Source: Algimonas ampicilliniresistens
GTDB taxonomy: Bacteria > Pseudomonadota > Alphaproteobacteria > Caulobacterales > Maricaulaceae
DNA: 64,000 bases
Assembly (NCBI RefSeq): GCF_030159955.1
Contig: NZ_BSNK01000001.1
Location: 1,116,001 to 1,180,000, forward strand
Direction of reading: 5' to 3'
The first letter of the stretch is position 1, and each line of letters begins with the position of its first letter. The translations under genes and the position numbers were made by a program. Under the pieces are notes generated by a model. The model did no database searches, was not told the origin of the DNA, and saw only the letters and a list, made by a program, of their open reading frames with translations. Of the stretch, positions 8,352 to 16,348 are shown in pieces.

Positions 8352-9161
8352 ATGTCGATCCGAGCTATCATTGCTGCGTGTCTTTTTTCGCTCTGCGCGA
8401 TGCCTGCGCTGGCTTCAGGCCCACGCTATTTCAAGGATTCGGTGCCTTACCCAAGACTAAAACCGTCGCCGACTGTTGTGGTCGCGCTTCCGCTCATCGT
8501 GATCGACCCGGGTCATGGCGGCCGCGATCCTGGGGCGATTGGTCAGAAGGGGTTGCTAGAGAAAACCGTCACAACGGCTGCCGCCAAGGAATTGAAGGCT
8601 TTATTAGAAGCGACGGGGCGATACAGGGTCATCCTAACGCGTGGAACAGATACATTCGTTGAACATGATGACCGTTTGCGCATCGCGCGCGAACGACAGG
8701 CCGATCTGTTTATTTCGATCCATGCTGATTCGACGAAAAGCCGTTCGATTCGCGGGGCGTCCGTCTATACTCTCGCGGATAGGGCCAAGAACCGTAGCAA
8801 ACGGATCGTCAATAACCAGAACTGGATCATGGATGTAGATCTCGCGACGCAAAGTGACTCTGTGGGCGATATCCTTGTCGATCTGGCGCAGCGCAGCACA
8901 GAGACTCAATCGGAAGCCTTTGCCGATATCCTCTTGTCCAATTTATCCGGGAAGACGGCCTTAGTCGGGAATTCTCACAGGCGTGCAGGTTATTATGTCT
9001 TACTGGCGCCAGATGTTCCGGCGGTTCTTCTCGAACTAGGCTTTCTGTCCAATGTGAATGATGAGCGCCTGCTGAAAACGAAATCGCATCGGACAAAATT
9101 GATGAAGGCCGTGCGGCTTTCGGTCGACGATTATTTTTCTGGCCCCGGACGCCGGGGATAG
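8352..9161 (+). CDS. amiC: N-acetylmuramoyl-L-alanine amidase (Amidase_3)
   Basis: 269 residues with a cleavable signal peptide (MSIRAIIAACLFSLCAMPALA). The zinc amidase fold is marked by VIDPGHGGRDPGAIG (His ligand), the downstream KGLLEKTVT glutamate, LFISIHADS (second His) and LLELGFLSNVNDERLL (catalytic Glu). It cleaves the amide bond between N-acetylmuramic acid and the stem peptide during cell separation. It is shorter than E. coli AmiC because no AMIN targeting domain precedes the catalytic domain, so the symbol indicates the class rather than strict orthology. PBP1A follows 111 nt downstream in the same direction, an arrangement common in alphaproteobacteria. Confidence 0.92.
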   Translation: MSIRAIIAACLFSLCAMPALASGPRYFKDSVPYPRLKPSPTVVVALPLIVIDPGHGGRDPGAIGQKGLLEKTVTTAAAKELKALLEATGRYRVILTRGTDTFVEHDDRLRIARERQADLFISIHADSTKSRSIRGASVYTLADRAKNRSKRIVNNQNWIMDVDLATQSDSVGDILVDLAQRSTETQSEAFADILLSNLSGKTALVGNSHRRAGYYVLLAPDVPAVLLELGFLSNVNDERLLKTKSHRTKLMKAVRLSVDDYFSGPGRRG

Positions 9162-9272
9162 GATCTGGGAATAGAAAAAGCAAGGTGAGGGATATTTCAA
9201 TCTTCCTATTCTGTGCAAAATCAGCACAGCTAGACCTCGACCTCGCCTTATTTCTCGTTAGACCGTCTTATT

Positions 9273-12074
9273 GTGACTGAGCTGATCCAAGATAACCCCG
9301 ACTTGTCGGATGATGCCCCTAAAGGGTCGCGTCGCGCCCTTTACTGGAAGATCGCGAAGTGGGTTCTGATCGTCGGCACAGTCCTCGCCGTCATCTTGGC
9401 TGTTGCCCTCTCGGCCTGGCTCATCCGCTCGACCAAAGACCTACCCAGCGTCAAAACTCTGTCGGAGTATAAGCCCGCTGTCATGAGCCGGGTCCATGCC
9501 GGAGATGGTAAACTTATCAGTGAGTTCCGGACGGAAGCGCGTGTGTTCGTTCCGATCGAAAGTGTGCCGATCAAGCTACAGCAAGCCTTTGTCAGTTCCG
9601 AGGATAAGCGCTTTTACACGCATAATGGCTGGGATCCGATTGGTCTGACCCGCGCTGTTATATCCGTCCCTGGCAAAAAGCTAAAAGGGCAACGGGTTGG
9701 TGGCACGTCGACAATCACGCAGCAGGTCGCGAAGAATTTCCTCGTCGGTGACGACTATTCGATGAAACGGAAGATTCGCGAGATCGCCATTGCGCGTCGG
9801 ATGGAGAAGGCCCTTTCAAAGGGAGAGATTCTCGAACTCTATCTCAACGACAACTATTTTGGACGCGGTGCTTATGGCGTCGCCGCCGCAGCTCTGAACC
9901 ATTTCGGCAAAGAGATGGATGACCTGAGCGTTGGTGAGATGGCTTATCTGGCGCTGGTCGTAAAAGGGCCCGCCAATTACGAGCTTGATGACCCGAAAGA
10001 ATATGCCTCAGCGAAATCGCGTCAACGTTATGTCCTCGATCGTATGGCTGAAGATCGCTATATTTCGCAGGAAGACGCTGATGACGCCTATGAGGCTCCA
10101 CTGGAGTGGACGGACCGGCTGACAGGCGCGGAATATCTAGCCGCTGAATATTTTGTCGAAGAAGCACGGAAGCAGATTTTTGCCATGTACGGCTCTGACG
10201 AGCTGTATTCCGGCGGTTTGTCGATCCGCACCACGCTCGATACCGACATGCAGCTGGCCGGACGCCGAGCCCTGCGTCGCGGGATTGAGATGTTGGATCG
10301 GCGCATGGGTTGGCGTGGCCCACTGAAGAATATCGAAAACATCCGCGATTGGGCGACAGAATTAGACGCGTTCACAGCGCCTGTAGGCGTGGGTGATTGG
10401 CGTATTGCGGTCGTCCTTGAACGCGAGGCGACATCAGCCAAACTCGGCTTTGTCATTGAGCTCGATGAGGGCATCACTGACGCCCCTACTGACGACCAAG
10501 CTCCTGTAACAGAAACGGGGACCCTGGATCTCTCGGATATTCAGTGGGCAGGCAAGTCGCTCTCAAATGGACGCCGGGGAAATGCGCCGAGTTCTATGGC
10601 CGAGGTTGTCTCCGTCGGGGACGTCATTCTGGTGGAGCCTCATCTGGAAAAAGAGGCCGGTTATAATCTCCGACAAGTGCCTGATGTGAATGGCGCGCTC
10701 ATTGCAATGGATCCGCATACGGGTCGTGTGAAAGCATTGATCGGTGGTTATAGTTTTGAGCAAAGCCAGTTTAACCGGGTCACGCAAGCGTACCGCCAGC
10801 CCGGTTCGTCGTTCAAACCCTTTGTCTACGCCGCTGCATTGGGCGAGGGATTCACACCCGCATCCCAAGTCCTCGACGCGCCCTTTGTCGTGGAACGGTT
10901 CGACGTCCGGTGTTTCGAGAATGAATATGGTGTGCTGGAGCTCCGGGCCTCAAGCGATGATCGGTCTAGCCCGGCACGTAGCGATGAATGCGAACGATTC
11001 TACAAACCCGAAAACTACGATGCAGGCACATATTACGGCATGTCGACCTTGCGATTGGGCATTGAGAAATCGCGCAATGCGATGACGGTCCGCCTGGCTA
11101 ACGACATCGGTATGCAGCCAATTATGGAGATTGGACGTAAGTTTGGGATTTACGACAATCCGCGCTCTGAACTGGCCTGGGCTTTAGGCGCCGGTGAGAG
11201 CAACCTCCTGCGGATGGCGACAGCTTACTCAATGATGATCAATGGCGGGAAGCGGGTTGTTCCGAGTATTCTTGACCGTGTCCAAGACGGACGCGGGGAG
11301 ACAATCTTCGTCAATTCAGATGTGGTGTGCGCCGATTGCCAACAGGATGAATATATGGGTCAAGCGCCTCCGATATTGCCGGATATACGCGATCAAATCA
11401 TCGATCCGATGACCGCCTATCAGATGAGCTACATGATGATCGGTGTCGTTGAAAACGGCACTGGCGCGAAGCTGCGGGCATTGGGGCGACCGGTTGGCGG
11501 CAAGACTGGGACGACTAACGATTCCAAGGATAACTGGTTCATGGCCTTCACGCCTGATCTTGTCGTAGGGGTCTATGTGGGCAAGGATACGCCCGAACCC
11601 ATGGCCCGCGAAACGGGGTCGACATCTGCTGTGCCAATCGTGCTCGATTTCCTGACCGAAGTGTTGGACGGCGAGCCGACTGTCCCGTTCCGCATTCCGG
11701 ACGGTCTCACCCTAGCCCCTGTCAATCGGAATACAGGCGAGCCCAGCTTTATCGGCGCGCCCGATGTGATTTTGGAGGCGTTTAGGCCAGGCACGGAACC
11801 ACAGGTCGGGTCGCTCGTCAGGACCATCCGCATTGGATCAGGGAGTGACACATTCGGCTCCGGCTTTTTCGGCAGCGGTGATGTGCTGGACGGCACTGTT
11901 CCCGCTGACCTTGGTGAAGGACCGAGCGACCCTCAGCTTGGACCGGATGATCCAGCCTTTGTGCCGATTGGTCCCAACACACCAGACAGTGATAATCTGA
12001 CGCCTAAGCCTAATGAGCCGAAGGAAGAGCCCGAACCTGAACCTGTACGCGATCTGGACGACGGTCTCTACTAG
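9273..12074 (+). CDS. mrcA: Penicillin-binding protein 1A (bifunctional transglycosylase/transpeptidase)
   Basis: 933 residues. A cytoplasmic tail and one membrane anchor (about residues 26-50, WVLIVGTVLAVILAVALSAWLI) precede a GT51 glycosyltransferase domain with EDKRFYTHNGWD and GGTSTITQQVAKNF. The transpeptidase has SSFK in RQPGSSFKPFVYAAALG, SRN in EKSRNAMTVRLA, and KTG in GGKTGTTNDSKDNW. An OB-like insertion lies between the two enzymatic domains. The last 70 residues are Pro/Asp/Glu-rich and probably disordered. It polymerises and crosslinks peptidoglycan. The GTG at 9273 is the chosen start because the TM segment then sits at the usual distance. Downstream prfB begins 23 nt after its stop. 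Confidence 0.95.
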   Translation: MTELIQDNPDLSDDAPKGSRRALYWKIAKWVLIVGTVLAVILAVALSAWLIRSTKDLPSVKTLSEYKPAVMSRVHAGDGKLISEFRTEARVFVPIESVPIKLQQAFVSSEDKRFYTHNGWDPIGLTRAVISVPGKKLKGQRVGGTSTITQQVAKNFLVGDDYSMKRKIREIAIARRMEKALSKGEILELYLNDNYFGRGAYGVAAAALNHFGKEMDDLSVGEMAYLALVVKGPANYELDDPKEYASAKSRQRYVLDRMAEDRYISQEDADDAYEAPLEWTDRLTGAEYLAAEYFVEEARKQIFAMYGSDELYSGGLSIRTTLDTDMQLAGRRALRRGIEMLDRRMGWRGPLKNIENIRDWATELDAFTAPVGVGDWRIAVVLEREATSAKLGFVIELDEGITDAPTDDQAPVTETGTLDLSDIQWAGKSLSNGRRGNAPSSMAEVVSVGDVILVEPHLEKEAGYNLRQVPDVNGALIAMDPHTGRVKALIGGYSFEQSQFNRVTQAYRQPGSSFKPFVYAAALGEGFTPASQVLDAPFVVERFDVRCFENEYGVLELRASSDDRSSPARSDECERFYKPENYDAGTYYGMSTLRLGIEKSRNAMTVRLANDIGMQPIMEIGRKFGIYDNPRSELAWALGAGESNLLRMATAYSMMINGGKRVVPSILDRVQDGRGETIFVNSDVVCADCQQDEYMGQAPPILPDIRDQIIDPMTAYQMSYMMIGVVENGTGAKLRALGRPVGGKTGTTNDSKDNWFMAFTPDLVVGVYVGKDTPEPMARETGSTSAVPIVLDFLTEVLDGEPTVPFRIPDGLTLAPVNRNTGEPSFIGAPDVILEAFRPGTEPQVGSLVRTIRIGSGSDTFGSGFFGSGDVLDGTVPADLGEGPSDPQLGPDDPAFVPIGPNTPDSDNLTPKPNEPKEEPEPEPVRDLDDGLY

Positions 12075-12097
12075 ATAGACGATATAAGGAATTCCCA

Positions 12098-13211
12098 ATG
12101 CGGGCTGATATTGAACAGCTGAAATCTGAAATCGAGCAGTCAGTTGAACTGCTAAGGAGGCGTCTTTGACTGGGAAACCAGTGAACGCCGCTTGGCTGAG
12201 CTGAACGCTCTCGCCGAGGATCCGACCTTTTGGGACGATGCCCAGAAGGCGCAGACACTGATGCAAGAACGCGCCAAATTGGAGTCTGCGTTTGACGCTA
12301 TCAATAGCATCACGTCTAATCTGGCTGATAATGTCGAATTGGCTGAATTGGCCGAGATAGACGACGACACATCGCTCTTAGACGAGGCTGCCAAAGCGCT
12401 CGGTAAAGTAAAAGATAAAGCGGCCGCGGCGGAGCTAGAAGCGCTTCTGTCCGGTGAAGCGGACGGAAATGATTGTTTCGTCGAAATCCATCCCGGCGCA
12501 GGGGGCACAGAGGCTCAGGACTGGGCCGAGATGATGATGCGCATGTATTCACGCTGGGCCAATGCGCGCGGCATGAAGGTTGACGTCTTAGAATATTCAG
12601 ACGGCGATGAAGCCGGCATCAAATCCGTGACGTTGAAATTCAAAGGGCCGAATGCCTTTGGTTGGATGAAGACCGAATCTGGTGTCCATCGTCTCGTGCG
12701 GATCAGCCCGTATGATTCCAGCGCGCGTCGTCACACAAGCTTTGCCAGCGTTTGGGTCTATCCAGAGATCGACGACACGATCGACATCGACATCAATGAA
12801 AGCGATTGTCGTGTAGATACTTACCGCGCGTCTGGGGCAGGGGGACAGCACATCAACAAGACTGACTCGGCGGTTCGTATCACGCATGAACCGACGGGCA
12901 TTGTTGTGCAGTGTCAGAGTGATCGCAGCCAGCATAAGAACCGTTCCCAAGCATGGGATATGCTTCGGGCCCGGCTTTATGAGCGCGAGTTACAAATCCG
13001 AGAGGCTGAGGCTCAAGCACAGGCCGATGAGAAGTCAGAGATTGGCTGGGGTCACCAGATCCGATCTTACGTCTTGCAGCCCTATCAGATGGTCAAAGAT
13101 CTGCGCACAGGCGTAGAGACATCGGACACGCAAGGTGTGCTGGACGGCAAGATCGATGCGTTCATGGCAGCCGCCTTGTCCGCCCGCGTCGGTGATGAAG
13201 ACCAGGCATAA
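12098..13211 (+). CDS. prfB: Peptide chain release factor 2, programmed +1 frameshift
   Basis: RF2 terminates translation at UGA and UAA. The first 23 codons run from ATG 12098 (AAGGA upstream) to an in-frame TGA at 12167-12169; shifting +1 at CTT continues with GAC TGG GAA into the long frame that ends at 13211, giving about 370 residues, the usual RF2 length. The GGQ peptidyl-hydrolysis motif is in [16 protein letters not shown]. The stop-codon recognition tripeptide reads SPY in [15 protein letters not shown] rather than the textbook SPF, a change I believe is common in alphaproteobacterial RF2. An annotation pipeline ignoring the frameshift would start at the TTG at 12192 and lose the N-terminus. 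Confidence 0.97.
12155..12170 (+). promoter_or_regulatory. prfB programmed frameshift site
   Basis: AGGAGG at 12155-12160 is an internal Shine-Dalgarno-like sequence 3 nt before the slippery codon CTT (12164-12166) and the in-frame TGA C (12167-12170). This is the classic RF2 autoregulatory element: low RF2 lets ribosomes pause at UGA and slip +1. Confidence 0.96.
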
Positions 13212-13237
13212 AAAAACGCGCCTTTGGGCGCGCTTTT
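13211..13237. terminator. Bidirectional intrinsic terminator between prfB and bactofilin gene
   Basis: CGCGCC, loop TTTG, GGCGCG forms a 6-bp GC stem flanked by A-run on the left and T-run on the right, so it can work for prfB (plus) and for the convergent bactofilin operon (minus, stop at 13264). It overlaps the prfB stop codon by one base. Confidence 0.88.
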
Positions 13238-13263
13238 CATCAGGCTGAACCATGTGATCCTAT

Positions 13264-13707
13264 CTAGGCGGAGATTTGCGTCGCTTTGATTGGTGTCGGT
13301 GTGGTTGACTTACGCGCGCACTTTCCATCGAAAAACGCACCGTTGGCAATAATCAGCTTATCTTGAATGAGGTCCGCTTGGACGTTGGCTGTTTCTGACA
13401 GCTCAATGCTGGATGCGTCGATCTTCCCCGTGACTTTACCCCGGACAATAACGCTGGTCGCGACGACCTTGCCGTTCACCGCACCATGTTCGCCAACCAT
13501 AATCCGACTCGCAGTCAGATTGCCGTCGAGGCGACCATCAATTTGAACTTCGCCGTCCGTCTTGATGTCACCGGTAATGACAAGGTCTTGGCTGAGAAGA
13601 GACGGGACGGCTGGTGTACGAGCGACAGTTGGGGCCGATCCAGACTTCTTCTGGGTAGCCGCATCCGCCGAGGACGCCGACGACCCTGAGGAAGATTTAC
13701 TGAACAT
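13264..13707 (-). CDS. bacA: Bactofilin
   Basis: 147-residue cytoskeletal protein. After a Ser/Ala-rich N-terminal tail, residues about 45-130 form the DUF583 right-handed beta-helix, with the repeating pattern DLVITGDIKTDGEVQIDGRLDG and GKVTGKIDASSIELSETANV. Bactofilins polymerise without nucleotide and localise cell-wall enzymes. The start at 13707 (AGGA upstream) sits inside the last codons of the M23 peptidase gene (11-nt overlap), so the two are translationally coupled. The bactofilin/M23 pair is a recurrent partnership in stalked, curved and helical bacteria. The symbol follows Caulobacter usage and does not imply proven orthology. Confidence 0.93.
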   Translation of the reverse strand: MFSKSSSGSSASSADAATQKKSGSAPTVARTPAVPSLLSQDLVITGDIKTDGEVQIDGRLDGNLTASRIMVGEHGAVNGKVVATSVIVRGKVTGKIDASSIELSETANVQADLIQDKLIIANGAFFDGKCARKSTTPTPIKATQISA

Positions 13708-14911
13708 AGAGTCCTGCCTTGAGGAACTTCTTCGGATCGAACGGACGACCTTGGAAGTGAACTTCATAATGAAGATGCGTGGCTGTACTCCGCCCCGTCG
13801 ATCCCATGCCCCCCAGCTCATCCCCCTTTTCAACGGTCTGGCCGCGCTTGACAAAGGTTTTCTTCAGGTGGGCATAACGGGTTACGAAACCATGCCCATG
13901 ATCGATCTCGACCACGCGTCCATAGCCTCCCTTAACGCCAGAATAGATGACGGTTCCAGACGCAGTGGCGACAATGGGTGCCATCGTTCCGCCAATAAAG
14001 TCGAGACCCTCATGGAACGTAGGGCGCTTGGTGAAAGGGTCACGACGAACGCCAAAATGAGATGTCATAACGGTTTCATTCTTGACGGGATGACCCAACG
14101 GCATGGCCTCGACAACTTTCGCCAGCGCTTCCGCTTCGTAAAGACGGGCCTGAATCGTTGTCACGCGCGGCTGAAAAGCGCCATCAATCATTGGTGTGGA
14201 GAAACCTGACAAGGGTATAAAAGGACCGCCCTGACCTTGAGTGCCTTGTTCGAGCACAGTTTCGACTTCCATATCCGTCGTTTCGATCAAGGCACGGTTA
14301 AAGTCGATGGATTCAAGAATGTCTGCCTCAGCGGAGATGAGGATGTCATTCTGTGTATCATCGAGGGAGGCGAGGGAGCGATCAATCGGTAGCCCGGTTG
14401 AGATTTCATGACTGGGAATGTACGCGCGGCGGGCGACTCGGTCGACATTATCACGACGTGTCGGCGCCATGATGATTTCCGCTTCAGCAAATTTGAGGGC
14501 GGGCTCAGCCCCAACTGTTGGAACAGCGTCTGTGCCGACGATCTGTGACAGCGTATTATGTTTAGCTTCGATGTTTGCCGCCATAAGCTCAAAGCTCTGG
14601 CGTTGTTCCGTCAATAAGAGTTCAGCGTTTTCGACTTTGGCTTGGCTATCGGCGAGTTGACGTTCGTAGGTGGCTTCCAGTGCAACGATGCGCTCATCAG
14701 GGTTGCCAAACAGAGACAATCCAAACATCGCATTGAGAAGAGACATGACGCACCAAAGCGCCATGACAGCGATCGCGGTAACGATAGCGACCTGCAAGCG
14801 GGTCGTGAGGTTGTAATAGGTAACCTCGCCGCCGGACCGCAGATATATCTGCCGTTCAGGAAATGTTTGAAGGATGCGCGTGCGCACATCCCCAATAACG
14901 TCACTAACCAT
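13697..14911 (-). CDS. Membrane-anchored M23 peptidase of the bactofilin partner type
   Basis: 404 residues. A cytoplasmic segment, one TM helix at about 40-62 (VAIVTAIAVMALWCVMSLL), a coiled-coil stretch about 75-125, a linker, and a C-terminal LytM/M23 domain from about 285. Zinc-binding motifs are FHEGLDF (His, Asp) and THLHYEV (HxH). It should cut peptide crosslinks in peptidoglycan, positioned by the bactofilin encoded immediately downstream (LmdC/Csd-type partner). GGGGAA 4 nt before the ATG supports the start. A perfect CtrA-type box lies about 80 nt upstream. Confidence 0.92.
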   Translation of the reverse strand: MVSDVIGDVRTRILQTFPERQIYLRSGGEVTYYNLTTRLQVAIVTAIAVMALWCVMSLLNAMFGLSLFGNPDERIVALEATYERQLADSQAKVENAELLLTEQRQSFELMAANIEAKHNTLSQIVGTDAVPTVGAEPALKFAEAEIIMAPTRRDNVDRVARRAYIPSHEISTGLPIDRSLASLDDTQNDILISAEADILESIDFNRALIETTDMEVETVLEQGTQGQGGPFIPLSGFSTPMIDGAFQPRVTTIQARLYEAEALAKVVEAMPLGHPVKNETVMTSHFGVRRDPFTKRPTFHEGLDFIGGTMAPIVATASGTVIYSGVKGGYGRVVEIDHGHGFVTRYAHLKKTFVKRGQTVEKGDELGGMGSTGRSTATHLHYEVHFQGRPFDPKKFLKAGLYVQ

Positions 14912-14992
14912 GATTCCCCATCCGGCTTTAATCCCTCGATGCTTACACCATAGCCGCCCCCAAGCCGTAAAGAGCTTTTGCCATTCGGTAGG

Positions 14993-15008
14993 GTTAACAG
15001 ACCGTTAA
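14993..15008 (-). promoter_or_regulatory. CtrA-type box upstream of the M23-bactofilin operon
   Basis: On the minus strand the sequence is TTAACGGTCTGTTAAC, a perfect match to the CtrA consensus TTAA-N7-TTAAC. It lies 82-97 nt upstream of the M23 start, oriented towards it, in a 106-nt intergenic gap. A further TTAA half-site is adjacent at 15018-15021. CtrA is the cell-cycle master regulator in Caulobacter relatives; binding here is inferred. Confidence 0.6.
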
Positions 15009-15017
15009 TAATTCAGA

Positions 15018-15824
15018 TTAACCCGATAAATCCTTATAATAAGATAAGGGAAACCCGGCTTTCTCGCGTGCATCTACATTAAAGGGCCGGCGAAGGTGGT
15101 TGCCGAAAAATTCTTGGACCATTCGCTTGAAAAGCGAATTTGGCTCTAAATCGCGTTTTTCGGCCACATGTCGCAGCCAGCGCATGCCGATTGCGACATG
15201 ACCAATCTCCTCCTCATAAATGATTTGAAGCACGGCTGCGCTCTTTTGATCACCCGCTTGAATGAGCTTTTCGATCATGCCGGGCGTTACATCCAGACCC
15301 CGCGCTTCAAGCACAAGCGGCGCAATCGCTAAGCGTGCGGCAATGTCGCTGCGCGTATTCATGGCCGCATCCCAGAGACCGCCATGCGCCGGGAAATCGC
15401 CATAGGCGAAACCCAACTCATTCAGCCGATCGCAGACCATCACGAAATGCCGCGCTTCATCGTCACAGACCGAGGACCAATCTACAATAAAGTCGTCGCG
15501 TCGATCAGAGACGTCGGCCGCGTCTGCGAAGCGAGCGATCATGTCCGCCGCGAGATCAATCGCATTCAATTCAATATGCGCAATAGCATGCAACAGGGCG
15601 GCACGTCCTTCGACAGAGCCCAGTCGGCGCCGCGCGAGTTGCTTCGCTGGGACAAGTTCAGGACGGTCAGGCCGTGATGGGTAATCAGGCGGTTGTGGAC
15701 CATCAGTCGAAGCTCCGCCCAGGTTGGACTTGAGAATCGACTGACGGAACGCGCGCGCTGCGGCGGCTTTCTTATGAGGATCGCCTTCGGTCAGCACCGA
15801 AAGCGGGGTGAGGCTAGCCTGCAT
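15018..15824 (-). CDS. DUF455-family ferritin-like protein
   Basis: 268 residues of the DUF455 ferritin-like di-iron family. Three helices carry the putative metal ligands: AIAHIELNAIDLA (Glu, preceding His), VCDDEARHFVMVC (ExxH) and IYEEEIGHVAIGMRW (ExxH). The molecular function of the family is unsettled; tRNA hydroxylase-like and general oxidoreductase roles have been suggested for relatives, and I do not assign one. The start at 15824 lies inside the end of the bcp gene (11-nt overlap), indicating co-transcription with a peroxiredoxin, which would suit an iron or oxidative-stress role. Confidence 0.85.
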   Translation of the reverse strand: MQASLTPLSVLTEGDPHKKAAAARAFRQSILKSNLGGASTDGPQPPDYPSRPDRPELVPAKQLARRRLGSVEGRAALLHAIAHIELNAIDLAADMIARFADAADVSDRRDDFIVDWSSVCDDEARHFVMVCDRLNELGFAYGDFPAHGGLWDAAMNTRSDIAARLAIAPLVLEARGLDVTPGMIEKLIQAGDQKSAAVLQIIYEEEIGHVAIGMRWLRHVAEKRDLEPNSLFKRMVQEFFGNHLRRPFNVDAREKAGFPLSYYKDLSG

Positions 15825-16287
15825 GATCGCGGACCGCTTCGACCACAGCCTCAACATGACCTTTGACCCGGACTTTGGGCCAGACTTGCAGGATATTACC
15901 GTCGGAGCCGATCAGAAAGGTTGAGCGCACGATCCCCATGTAAGTTTTGCCGTAGTTTTTCTTTTCGACCCACACCCCATAATCCTCCAGCACATCGCCC
16001 GCCTCATCAGAGGCTAGGCGGAGGTCGAGCTCATGTTTCGCGATGAATTTGTCGTGTTTGGCTGGAGTGTCCTTCGACATGCCTATGACGACCGTGTTGA
16101 GCGCTTCAAGCTCTGTCTTGGCTTCAGTGAATCCAATGGCTTCCTTGGTGCAGCCCGGCGTGTCGTCGCGTGGATAGAAATAGAGGATCACGTTCTGACC
16201 GCGATAATTGGATAGGCGGATATCCTCGCCATTATCGCCGGGTAGGGTGAAATCTGGAGCCATGTCTCCGACTTGAAGTTGCGACAT
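15814..16287 (-). CDS. bcp: Thioredoxin-dependent peroxiredoxin, BCP/PrxQ type
   Basis: 157 residues, cytoplasmic. The peroxidatic site is FYPRDDTPGCTKEAIGF, with the TxxC signature. The second cysteine found five residues later in E. coli BCP is absent (KEAIGF), and no other cysteine is seen, so this copy must work as a 1-Cys enzyme that needs an external thiol. The start at 16287 has GGAAAGG upstream; the longer open frame adds 37 residues that do not belong to the family. It reduces H2O2 and organic hydroperoxides. The downstream DUF455 gene overlaps its 3' end. It is divergent from the AsmA-like gene. Confidence 0.94.
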   Translation of the reverse strand: MSQLQVGDMAPDFTLPGDNGEDIRLSNYRGQNVILYFYPRDDTPGCTKEAIGFTEAKTELEALNTVVIGMSKDTPAKHDKFIAKHELDLRLASDEAGDVLEDYGVWVEKKNYGKTYMGIVRSTFLIGSDGNILQVWPKVRVKGHVEAVVEAVRDHAG

Positions 16288-16348
16288 TGTCGACCTTTCC
16301 AACTGAAATTTAAGTGTCTGCGCGGTGACCAGCGCTGGACGGCAAAGC

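Noticed and set aside
13697-13854. Longer bactofilin start at 13854
   Set aside because: Extension duplicates the M23 gene region in another frame; the start at 13707 has AGGA upstream and fits the family.
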